Notes under the pieces: model-generated
Told to the model about the DNA's origin: nothing
The model's input: only the letters and a program-made list of their open reading frames with translations
Databases searched by the model: none
Shown here: positions 9,347 to 16,340 of the stretch, in pieces
How the letters are laid out: every line of letters starts with the position of its first letter
Numbering within the stretch: position 1 is the stretch's first letter
DNA from: Pseudomonadota bacterium
GTDB taxonomy: Bacteria; Myxococcota_A; Bradymonadia; UBA4248
Direction of reading: 5' to 3'
Length of the DNA stretch: 39,468 bases
Assembly (NCBI GenBank): GCA_017464085.1
Contig: JAFUEE010000079.1
Coordinates: forward strand, 1 to 39,468
Made by a program: the position numbers and the translations under genes

Positions 9347-10099
9347 TCAGCGTGACATATAGACGTTGACAGGGAAGAAGAGGCTGACGCCGAAAGTGGC
9401 GACCATATACTGCTGGAATCTAGAGCGATCATCAGCAGGTCCGCGCGAGAAATCAGCATATTTCGTCATATAGTCTTTGAAGTCGACATTGAGCGCGACG
9501 AAATTGTTGAAGAAGAGCCTGAGCCCAATGCCGATGGCACCGGCAAATTTCGGGCCTTCAAGGTTTTTGTTCACAGCATCTTTGCAGACGGAGCCGCCTG
9601 CTGCACACACGCTGTCCATAAAGAGGGCGCCGAAGCCTCCGAAGATATGGACATCGTAGTTAAGAATCCACCCAAAGAGCGAGAACTTGCCATAGAGCGG
9701 TGCATAATAGAGCCCCACATCGAAGCTCATGGAAGCCTCTGAAAGCGCGAGGGTGTTCTTGACATCCGCATCAAAGCTCTCAGCCTTGACGACATCGATC
9801 TCATCATTATCCAGATGAAGAGGATTGTACACAAAGCCAAGGCCAATGCCCAAATAATTAGTAAAATAATACGCAAGGTTGGCGCCGAAACCTATCGTCT
9901 GATGGAAGGTCTCGTTGACACCAAACAGAGCCAGCGGCTGAATCTCAAAACGACCGGAGCGCAGAAGCATCAGGTGACGAACAGGCTCACCTTTTTCGAG
10001 GCTCGTAGAACCTTCTTCCTCATCCGCAGCGAACGATGTCTGAGGTACAGCAAATGCAAATAATACGATCAACGCCAGAAGGCTAATCCACCGCTTCAT
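9347..10099 (-). CDS. outer membrane beta-barrel domain protein (paralogue 1)
   Basis: A 250-residue protein. ATGs at 10138 and 10108 are in frame upstream, but the one at 10099 starts directly at the signal peptide (Met-Lys-Arg-Trp..., cleavage near Ser-Phe-Ala-Ala) and has GGGA about 7 nt upstream. The mature protein alternates aromatic and small residues in amphipathic strands and ends in a Phe-rich strand, as expected for a small outer-membrane barrel. It resembles the next gene: both carry Ser/Arg-Gly-Arg-x-Glu near the mature N-terminus, a Gly-rich first hairpin, and a Pro-x-Tyr-Gly-Lys-Phe-Ser motif in the middle. Such barrels often occur in sets in myxobacteria. A Cys pair sits in an apparent loop (Cys-Ala-Ala-Gly...Cys). 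It is probably co-transcribed with 10199-10960 and ends at the terminator at 9297-9327. Confidence 0.75.
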   Translation of the reverse strand: MKRWISLLALIVLFAFAVPQTSFAADEEEGSTSLEKGEPVRHLMLLRSGRFEIQPLALFGVNETFHQTIGFGANLAYYFTNYLGIGLGFVYNPLHLDNDEIDVVKAESFDADVKNTLALSEASMSFDVGLYYAPLYGKFSLFGWILNYDVHIFGGFGALFMDSVCAAGGSVCKDAVNKNLEGPKFAGAIGIGLRLFFNNFVALNVDFKDYMTKYADFSRGPADDRSRFQQYMVATFGVSLFFPVNVYMSR

Positions 10100-10198
10100 G
10101 CGTAATCCCATCCTTATGTGTTCAGATCCGGACGACAACCGCCCAAGTATCCTCGTTCAATCTTAGAAAACAATACCACTCTGCTTGCGATTATCCGA

Positions 10199-10960
10199 TC
10201 ACCACTCAGACTTGTACGTCCATGAGGCAGGAAGCCAGAACCCTATCCCTACACCTGCCTGCCAGTGCGTGAACAGACCGTCACGCGTGCCGATATCTTC
10301 GGCATACAACCAGCCTTTCAGGCCGACATTCAGGCTCAGCCACTTCAACAAATACCAACGATGATCCACTGAAATCAGACCGGCTCCGCGGAAACCATTC
10401 GCACGCGTATAGACCGTGCCTCCGCCCACGCCGATCGAAAAATCCCAGTGTATGACTGACGTGTTGAATATCGAAAATTTGCCGTAAATCGGCACAAATC
10501 CGACCACAAGACCCGCATAGCCGTCCACAATCGATGTCGTCGGTATCGCTTCCGTCGCATCAATGATCTCATCATACGCCTGCGAAAGCCCGTTCGTCTT
10601 ACGGTCCGCAAAACGCCAGTCCTGCCAGCCGCCATAAACGCCAACATACAACCACTCCAAAATATGGTAGTTGAGCTGACCGCCTACGCCCACCTGGAAC
10701 AATAGTGAATCATTGATACCGCCATAGAACATCGGCGCAAGTTCCACACGCCCACGGCGGATAAACGGTTTCCGCTGAATTACCACGATCTTGTCGTTGA
10801 ATTCTCGCTTCTTCTTCTGGTTCTTGACAACGATCCTGCTCTGGAAAACATCATTTCCGGCCTCTTCGGACCCTGAGCTGCCCGTCTCCTGGCTCATCGC
10901 CAGGGCAGGCGTCATCATCATTACCAATGCCAATATCATTACACTGAGGACACGGCGCAT
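10199..10960 (-). CDS. outer membrane beta-barrel domain protein (paralogue 2)
   Basis: A 253-residue protein. Upstream in-frame ATGs exist at 11047 and 10975, but the ATG at 10960 has AGGAG 7 nt before it and starts right at the signal peptide (Met-Arg-Arg-Val-Leu..., cleavage near Ala-Met-Ser-Gln). After a charged segment of about 40 residues comes a barrel domain with the same landmarks as its downstream neighbour: Arg-Arg-Gly-Arg-Val-Glu, a Gly-rich strand pair, and Pro-Ile-Tyr-Gly-Lys-Phe-Ser. The two genes are a tandem duplication that has diverged. Transcription probably starts at the promoter at 11070-11099 and continues through 9347. Confidence 0.75.
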   Translation of the reverse strand: MRRVLSVMILALVMMMTPALAMSQETGSSGSEEAGNDVFQSRIVVKNQKKKREFNDKIVVIQRKPFIRRGRVELAPMFYGGINDSLLFQVGVGGQLNYHILEWLYVGVYGGWQDWRFADRKTNGLSQAYDEIIDATEAIPTTSIVDGYAGLVVGFVPIYGKFSIFNTSVIHWDFSIGVGGGTVYTRANGFRGAGLISVDHRWYLLKWLSLNVGLKGWLYAEDIGTRDGLFTHWQAGVGIGFWLPASWTYKSEW

Positions 10961-11046
10961 TAAAAAGCTCCTCATCGTACCATCTCGCAATGGTCCAAGT
11001 TGACTAACAGCACATCTACACAGCCATGAGCCTGTGGGATACAACA

Positions 11047-11060
11047 CTGCTTCTAAGCAG
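11047..11060. promoter_or_regulatory. 14-bp palindrome at the predicted transcript start of the barrel operon
   Basis: CTGCTT-CT-AAGCAG, a perfect 6+2+6 inverted repeat, lies about 3 to 16 nt downstream of the transcript start predicted from the promoter at 11070-11099. This is a common place for a repressor operator. No regulator is linked to it here. Confidence 0.35.
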
Positions 11061-11069
11061 AGCTGAACT

Positions 11070-11099
11070 CTTATATCACACTTTCATATCTCTGTGCAA
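11070..11099 (-). promoter_or_regulatory. candidate sigma70 promoter of the outer-membrane barrel operon
   Basis: Minus-strand TTGCAC (11094-11099), an 18-nt spacer and TATAAG (11070-11075) preceded by TGA, that is, an extended -10 element. It predicts a leader of about 100 nt before the ATG at 10960. Confidence 0.55.
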
Positions 11100-11145
11100 C
11101 TGCCCGTTTAAATATTCGTTCTTACCCTGATGCCAAATTTTTGAC

Positions 11146-12417
11146 CTAGCTCTCCAAAAAGAGCGCCTCTACAAACTCTTCCGCCTCAAAACGCTGAAGG
11201 TCTTCCGTCATCTCTCCTACCCCTATGAAATACACAGGTTTCCTGAACTCTTCGCATATACCGATAATCACTCCCCCCTTCGCTGTCCCGTCAAGCTTCG
11301 TCAGCACTATCCCGCTGAAATCGATCGCCTCCCCGAACTCCTTCGCCTGCATCAGCGCATTCTGCCCGTTCGTCGCATCCAGAACCAGCAGCACCTGATG
11401 CGGCGCGCCCGAAAGCGCCTTCCCGGCCACTCGGTGAATCTTCTTCAGCTCGTCCAGAAGCTCCTTCTTGTTCTGAAGCCGGCCTGCCGTATCCGCAAGC
11501 GCGACATCAAAACCATTCTTCTCCGCGTACTTGATCCCGTCATAAATCGTCCCAGACGGATCCGCGCCCTGCTTGCTGCGATAAATCTCGCATCCACAGC
11601 GCACTGACCATTCCTCGAGCTGCTCGATCGCCGCCGCACGGAATGTGTCGCCAGCAATCAGAAGCACCTTTTTGCCGGATGCCGTCAGCTGCGCGGCCAG
11701 CTTGCCGAGCGTCGTCGTCTTGCCCGCACCGTTCACGCCGATTGTCAGAATCACATGCGGCTTGCCCGGCTCTGTCACGAACGGCTGCTCGCACGATTTC
11801 AGGATGCTGCTCACCTCCTCGCGAAGCAGGCTCATCGCCGCCTGACCGTCGCCCTTGTCTTTCAAGTTTGCCGTCACGCGATCCAAAAGCCGCTCGCTCG
11901 TCTTTACACCAATATCCGCCGTAAACAAAATTTCTTCAAGTTCGTCCACGACCGAACTGCTCATCTCGCCTTTGAAAATCTTGCCGAGCTGAGCCAAAAA
12001 TCCCTTGGAACGCGTCGCTTCAAGGCCGTCGTTCAACATCCGACGCTTGTGCGCTGCCTGCGCCGCCAAAGCGGTCTCAGCTTCATTCCGCGTCTCCGCC
12101 TCCGCTTTCGCGCGCTCCCCTGCTTCCGCCTTCGCGGCTTCCTGCGCCCTGCGCTCCGCTTCCGCTGCCTCCCGCGCCCTGCGCTCCGCTTCCTCTTTCG
12201 CGCGGCGCTCCGCTTCCGCCTTCGCGGCCTCCGCTTCCTGCGCCTTGCGTTCTGCCGCCGCCTTCGCTTCCTCTGCCCTTGCAGCCGCTTCACGCGCGCG
12301 GCGCTCCGCTTCTGCCACTTTCTCAGACGCCTCGCGCATTTCCTGCGTTTCGCGCTCGTCTGAATTCGCTTCACCTACTGCCGACGTACCTCGCACGGAC
12401 GGCAGTTCCTGGCTCAC
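11146..12417 (-). CDS. ftsY: signal recognition particle receptor FtsY (soluble part)
   Basis: A 423-residue SRP-receptor GTPase that docks SRP-ribosome complexes at the inner membrane. The start is a GTG at 12417 that overlaps the stop of the upstream ORF as GTGA and has no Shine-Dalgarno box. Residues 25-120 are an Ala/Glu/Arg-rich charged helix or coiled coil. The N domain spans about 125-215. The NG GTPase shows G1 GVNGAGKTT (227-235), GDTFRAAA, DTAGR (about residue 310) and TKLDGTAKGG (about 371-380), and ends with the usual Gly-Val-Gly-Glu...Asp-Leu...Phe motif. The ORF has no membrane segment of its own; that lies in the overlapping upstream ORF. The two may form one protein through a -1 slip at the A9 run next to the overlap. 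Confidence 0.95.
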   Translation of the reverse strand: MSQELPSVRGTSAVGEANSDERETQEMREASEKVAEAERRAREAAARAEEAKAAAERKAQEAEAAKAEAERRAKEEAERRAREAAEAERRAQEAAKAEAGERAKAEAETRNEAETALAAQAAHKRRMLNDGLEATRSKGFLAQLGKIFKGEMSSSVVDELEEILFTADIGVKTSERLLDRVTANLKDKGDGQAAMSLLREEVSSILKSCEQPFVTEPGKPHVILTIGVNGAGKTTTLGKLAAQLTASGKKVLLIAGDTFRAAAIEQLEEWSVRCGCEIYRSKQGADPSGTIYDGIKYAEKNGFDVALADTAGRLQNKKELLDELKKIHRVAGKALSGAPHQVLLVLDATNGQNALMQAKEFGEAIDFSGIVLTKLDGTAKGGVIIGICEEFRKPVYFIGVGEMTEDLQRFEAEEFVEALFLES

Positions 12418-13310
12418 TTCAGAGTTTTTTTTTCAGCCTTCGCGGCCATCCGTTTCGTCAGTTCCTCAAATGGATCGACAGCCTCCTCGGCCTCATCCGC
12501 TGCCTTCGAGAGCTGCTCCAGCGGTATCAGCGCCGATCCCAGCGTCGGGAACACCGTCCCCTCCACGGGCTTCTCTTCTTTTTGAGAAACTTCGTCAAAA
12601 TTCAGCGAACTGCCCGAATCGCCAAACAGAGAGGAAAACACATCCTGAGAATCCGAACCGGCGTCCGAAACGATATCCTCTTCAATCATGCGCTCGATAT
12701 CTTTCGCCTTGCGTTCCGCCGCTTCTGCTTCCTCACGCGCCTTCCGCGCCGCTTCTTCTGCCTCTTTGAGCGCCTTCGACGCCGCTTCCGCTTCCTCCGC
12801 AGCTCGACGCGCCGCTTCTTCTGCCGCTTTCACAGCCGCATTCTCCGACACTTCTGACGCATCGGACTTCGAGCCTTCATTGGCGTGCGCATCGGGCGCT
12901 TCTGCTTTCGCGGATGACTCATCCGCCGCCTCGCGCTCGGATACAGCCTTCTCTGTCTGAGTCATCGCACGGCGCTCGCGGCGAAGCTCGCGAAGCTCCT
13001 CTTTCGACATATCCTCGCTGACATTCGCGCGCTTCTCTTTCTTGATCTCCGCGAGCGAAAGCTTGTCCTTCTTCTCACCGGAAAGCTCCTCTCCTGGAAG
13101 CTCGGCCTTTTTCTCACCCGTCAGAGACTTTCCTTCAGCCCTGTCATCTTCCGCATCAAGCTCCGGCTGCGATTTCGACGGCAGCATAAAGACTATCGCC
13201 AATATGCCCATGATACCAAGAATGATGCCGATCAGCATCCAGTTCGGATCCTGCGGAATCGCCTCAGCAACCTGCTGAACATCGGCAATGGCTTGTATTA
13301 TTTCAGACAT
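12414..13310 (-). CDS. membrane-anchored Ala/Glu-rich protein, probable N-terminal part of FtsY
   Basis: A 298-residue ORF with GAGGAG 8 nt before its ATG. Residues 25-43 form one transmembrane helix, followed by a long charged, Ala/Glu/Lys-rich region. The stretch at about 155-205 is a coiled coil of the same composition as the start of FtsY. A more ordered acidic segment (about 205-290) ends in Lys-Lys-Thr-Leu-Lys. The stop overlaps the ftsY GTG start as GTGA. The codons just before the stop include nine consecutive A in the mRNA (12425-12433). Some bacterial FtsY proteins, for example in actinobacteria, have an N-terminal transmembrane helix and a long acidic linker in a single chain. This gene therefore looks like the anchor half of FtsY, either split off or joined by frameshifting. 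Confidence 0.8.
   Translation of the reverse strand: MSEIIQAIADVQQVAEAIPQDPNWMLIGIILGIMGILAIVFMLPSKSQPELDAEDDRAEGKSLTGEKKAELPGEELSGEKKDKLSLAEIKKEKRANVSEDMSKEELRELRRERRAMTQTEKAVSEREAADESSAKAEAPDAHANEGSKSDASEVSENAAVKAAEEAARRAAEEAEAASKALKEAEEAARKAREEAEAAERKAKDIERMIEEDIVSDAGSDSQDVFSSLFGDSGSSLNFDEVSQKEEKPVEGTVFPTLGSALIPLEQLSKAADEAEEAVDPFEELTKRMAAKAEKKTLK
12425..12433 (-). other. A9 slippery run at the ftsY overlap
   Basis: In the mRNA a run of nine A lies eight bases before the overlapping GTG of ftsY. The ftsY frame has a stop (TGA) immediately before the run and is open from the run onward. Adding one A, or a -1 ribosomal slip on A-AAA-AAA, would join the upstream ORF to ftsY exactly here. Confidence 0.6.
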
Positions 13311-13333
13311 GAATTGTTCTCCTCGTTCAGGTC

Positions 13334-13390
13334 AAAAAACCGCTCCTGTTGTACATCATTCGACCGACTATTGACAAGTGCGGTTTTTTT
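13334..13390. terminator. possible bidirectional terminator with long loop
   Basis: AAAAAACCGC (13334-13343) pairs with GCGGTTTTTT (from 13380), giving a CCGC/GCGG stem with a T run on either strand. The loop is about 36 nt, so it is weaker than a usual terminator. It lies between the L,D-transpeptidase gene and the anchor-ftsY pair. Confidence 0.35.
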
Positions 13391-13397
13391 ACCTATC

Positions 13398-13488
13398 GCC
13401 TATCGCTTGCGCGATACGGCGCCAGATGCGCCTTTCGCTTGCGCGATACGGCGCCAAAGCGCCGGCTATGCTGCGCATACGCCGGCGC
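13398..13488 (-). repeat. intergenic hairpin repeat cluster B (3 units, reverse type)
   Basis: Three tandem units: 13398-13421 (TATCGC-ttgc-GCGATA), 13428-13454 (arms GCGCC/GGCGC, left core degenerate) and 13459-13488 (arms GCGCCGGC/GCCGGCGC around TATGC-tgc-GCATA). Each has an unpaired C after ATA, so all are in reverse orientation. They follow the end of the L,D-transpeptidase gene. Confidence 0.8.
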
Positions 13489-13492
13489 CCGC

Positions 13493-15442
13493 TCACCGTT
13501 TCGGCCAGTCCTTCGGGCGCGGAAGCTTCTTGAGCACCACCTTGCCGAGCCTGACCGCATCATATTGATAAATGTCGCTCAAAAATGCCACCACACCGCT
13601 GTCATCCACGCGCGCATTGAAATAAACCACATCCACATCCACCGGACGCTTGAGCTCTATCGTCACCTGCTCCGCAGGATCCGCGCGAAGAATCCCGTCC
13701 ACATAGCTCTTGTTCCACTGGCCGTCATTCTTCAGAATCAGCTCCGCAAGATCCAGCGGGTTCTGCACGCGCATGCACCCATGACTGAGCGCGCGCATCG
13801 GCTGGTTGAACACCCCCTTCGCCGGCGTGTCATGCAGGTAGGTGTTGTGCGGATTCGGGAACATCAGCTTCACCTTGCCCAGGCTGTTCTTCGGATTCGG
13901 AAGCTCGCGCACGTAATAGAGCTTCGGATCGCCAACATTCACTTCCTCATAATTGTGCTCCGCATAATAGTTCGGATTTTCCGCCAGCTTCGGTTCAAGC
14001 TCCTCTATCCGGATGCGCGCGGGCACGTTCCAGTAGGGCTGGTAAATGACCTCATTGATTTTCGATGTCTGGAGCGGCGTGCGGTTCGGATGCAGCGGAT
14101 AAAGCGTCTCCGGATCGGGCACAGGCTTCTTCGTCACGGGATCAAGCTGAAGCTTGTCATTGCCAACCACGATGCGGTGGCGCGCCTGGCGCTCCCCGTC
14201 TTTCCACACCTCGACATGAAAATCGGGCACATTGACCTTCACATAATAATTGAGCGATCCGACTGCCGCCTCGCGATATCGCTGAAGCGTCAGGTCGATC
14301 GTCTCCAGGCGAGTCTCGGGCGGAACCGCCATATTCTTGAACAGGACCTGGTCGATCACTTTCTTCGGCGACAGCTGATGGACATCGCGGTACAGGAGGA
14401 CGGCATCGACAAGCGGCTGATCCATCACATCGCTTTCGACATCGGAAATCCCGTATCCTTCCGCCTGAAGGCGTCTGCGAAGCCCCGGCACATAGGCATA
14501 CGACTTGCCGAGCTTTGCTTCCTCGATCTTCGCGGGGGCCTCGACTTTGGGCCAGCCGCCGTTCTCGATCGCAGCCACGTAAATCTTGCGCGCTTCGAGC
14601 AGCGCGCGGTACTGGCTGTCAGGCGGCTCTATCGCCTCAAATGCCTTTTTCACGCCCCGTCTGGCCATGTCTTCCAGGAACACTTCCTTGCGTATGTTCG
14701 CGATCGCCTCATCAGACACGTATTTCCTGAAACGGTCAAACTTATAGTCGTTCTGAGGATAATCCAGGCGAAGCGCGCCTGCCCATCCGGAGAGATCGCA
14801 CGCGAGAAGCGCATCAAGACGAGCTTCAGTTTCGAGCCTCCCGGCCTGGCTTGCGCGCAGCTCTGAAACGTATTCGCAGTAACGCGGTAGGATTTTCCCG
14901 CATTCTGGGCCCTTGAGCATCGCCACAAACGACGCGCGCGCCGCAGCTTCATCCGGGCCTGTCGAAAAACCGACCGCTTTCAGGTTCTTCACAAGCGTCT
15001 CGCTGTCAGATGCCGTCCATTCAAACGGCGCGGGCACCGCGCCGGACTGCACCGAGGCTGCAAGCGCCTCAATCTCCGCCAGATGCTTCGGCACATAGGC
15101 CGCCCCTGTATCGGGAACAGACCGCAAAATCTCGATCCCCTGTGCATACGCGCCGTCCGTTTCCGCAAGAAACGCCCCGCGGCGCTCAAGCACGCTGCGG
15201 ACGGCCGCGTCCTCGCAAGCCTCAGACACATCCGCACGCGCGCCCTGATGCACCGGCGCATTCAGAGAGGAAAGAACCTCGGTATCCTTCTGAACCGCCG
15301 CCACCCATTGCGCAATCTCATCCTTCTTGCTGTCCCTGACCTCAATGCCGGATGTCGTCGATTCAGTCGCGGTCTCCGCATGTCCCGAACAGCCGCATAC
15401 AATGCCAGCAAAACATAGCGCACAGAGTGTGATCTTTTTCAT
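13493..15442 (-). CDS. L,D-transpeptidase, YcbB-like, lipoprotein
   Basis: A 649-residue envelope enzyme. The ATG at 15442 has GGAGGA just upstream and begins a lipoprotein signal ending Val-Cys-Gly-Cys (Cys18); the longer ORF to 15517 has no such support. An N-terminal alpha-helical scaffold is followed by a peptidoglycan-binding-like region (around 300-370) and the YkuD catalytic domain. The catalytic motif is Ser-His-Gly-Cys-Met-Arg-Val, with the nucleophile Cys near residue 556. The size and order match the E. coli YcbB (LdtD) type, which makes 3-3 crosslinks in peptidoglycan and confers beta-lactam bypass in some species. Acylation in the outer or inner membrane is inferred from the lipobox. 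It lies downstream of the envelope gene cluster but is separated from it by hairpin repeats. Confidence 0.9.
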   Translation of the reverse strand: MKKITLCALCFAGIVCGCSGHAETATESTTSGIEVRDSKKDEIAQWVAAVQKDTEVLSSLNAPVHQGARADVSEACEDAAVRSVLERRGAFLAETDGAYAQGIEILRSVPDTGAAYVPKHLAEIEALAASVQSGAVPAPFEWTASDSETLVKNLKAVGFSTGPDEAAARASFVAMLKGPECGKILPRYCEYVSELRASQAGRLETEARLDALLACDLSGWAGALRLDYPQNDYKFDRFRKYVSDEAIANIRKEVFLEDMARRGVKKAFEAIEPPDSQYRALLEARKIYVAAIENGGWPKVEAPAKIEEAKLGKSYAYVPGLRRRLQAEGYGISDVESDVMDQPLVDAVLLYRDVHQLSPKKVIDQVLFKNMAVPPETRLETIDLTLQRYREAAVGSLNYYVKVNVPDFHVEVWKDGERQARHRIVVGNDKLQLDPVTKKPVPDPETLYPLHPNRTPLQTSKINEVIYQPYWNVPARIRIEELEPKLAENPNYYAEHNYEEVNVGDPKLYYVRELPNPKNSLGKVKLMFPNPHNTYLHDTPAKGVFNQPMRALSHGCMRVQNPLDLAELILKNDGQWNKSYVDGILRADPAEQVTIELKRPVDVDVVYFNARVDDSGVVAFLSDIYQYDAVRLGKVVLKKLPRPKDWPKR

Positions 15443-15535
15443 ACTTCCTCCAGACTTTCCGGGAACGCACAGCCCGGCCCTTTGCCTTTTAGGACGCATT
15501 CCGTTTCTGTGAAACATTTTGAGGTATTAGAAATA

Positions 15536-15629
15536 GAGCCGCGTATTTCAAATAGCGGCTCGGGCAGGGCGCATGCGCGAAGCGCAAAGGCCTGCCTGCG
15601 GCGCGCATGCGCGTAGCGCAAAGCGCCGC
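15536..15629 (+). repeat. intergenic hairpin repeat cluster C (3 units, forward type)
   Basis: Three units with one base between them: 15536-15561 (arms GAGCCGC/GCGGCTC, core TATTT-c-AAATA), 15563-15596 (arms GGCAGGGC/GGCCTGCC, core CATGCGC-gaa-GCGCAAA) and 15598-15629 (arms GCGGCGC/GCGCCGC, core CATGCGC-gta-GCGCAAA). Each has the unpaired G before the core. The arms differ between units but stay complementary within each one. Confidence 0.8.
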
Positions 15630-15639
15630 GCCAGATGCA

Positions 15640-16338
15640 TCACTCCCCGGCATCATCCGCTCCTTCCTGATCAGACACTCCCGCCGCTTCCGCCTCGCTG
15701 AACGCGAGGTCGATATAGAACTGCGATGTCTCGAGCGTCGTCTCAAGGGAATGCCCGGAAAGCGTTTCCGCATGGCTCGTCAGTATCGCGCCAATCAGAG
15801 AATTCGCGCTGAAAAATCCGCTGTCCGAATCTCCGCTCTTGAACCACGAACGAATCGACTGAAGCCGTTTCTGTGCGCTCGCGGCCACCTGAATGTGGAT
15901 ACGGATGATGTAGTTGTCAGCTGGAAGCTCATCCAGAGCGATCGCCTGAACACCAAAATGAGAGAGCGCCTTGACGAGCGCCGCTTCGTCGCGATACCTC
16001 TGCCAAGTCGCCGCGCCGCGCCAGAGCACGAGACACGGCGATTCAAACGGATCGAGATAACAGCGCTCCGTCGCCTCCAGACGGCTCTTGCGAAGCGTCT
16101 TGGAACCATCTCCGCTGAGCAGGGAAATATGAATCGTTATCGAATTCTCCCAGCCGTTTGCCAAAACAGAACGTATGCGCTGCACATAATTCGGTATCGT
16201 CAGGTTGCACAGGATGACACGGCCCTGCTCGGCGCACTGCACCGTATCCTCCGGGGATGGCGCGGCAGACGGCTGCGCATAGGCAGGGCATCCGCTCAAC
16301 AGCGCCATTAGGAATATCAGTACACTGACGGCCCGCAT
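15640..16338 (-). CDS. putative lipoprotein downstream of Omp85-like protein
   Basis: A 232-residue protein. A GTG at 16344 overlaps the upstream stop, but the ATG at 16338 has GGAGG 5 nt before it and starts the signal peptide, whose lipobox is Leu-Leu-Ser-Gly-Cys (Cys17). The mature protein has mixed alpha/beta character, with a Cys-x-Leu-x-Pro segment, two further Cys near residues 90-100, and an acidic C-terminus. I do not recognise the family. Its start abuts the stop of the Omp85-like gene (16341), so the two are translated together and probably act together at the outer membrane. A hairpin repeat cluster begins 11 nt after its stop. Confidence 0.7.
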   Translation of the reverse strand: MRAVSVLIFLMALLSGCPAYAQPSAAPSPEDTVQCAEQGRVILCNLTIPNYVQRIRSVLANGWENSITIHISLLSGDGSKTLRKSRLEATERCYLDPFESPCLVLWRGAATWQRYRDEAALVKALSHFGVQAIALDELPADNYIIRIHIQVAASAQKRLQSIRSWFKSGDSDSGFFSANSLIGAILTSHAETLSGHSLETTLETSQFYIDLAFSEAEAAGVSDQEGADDAGE

Positions 16339-16340
16339 GC

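Noticed and set aside
13349..14866. A 505-residue open frame antisense to the L,D-transpeptidase gene
   Set aside because: It is composed of His/Arg/Leu-rich, low-information sequence, overlaps a strongly supported gene, and spans the hairpin repeat cluster.
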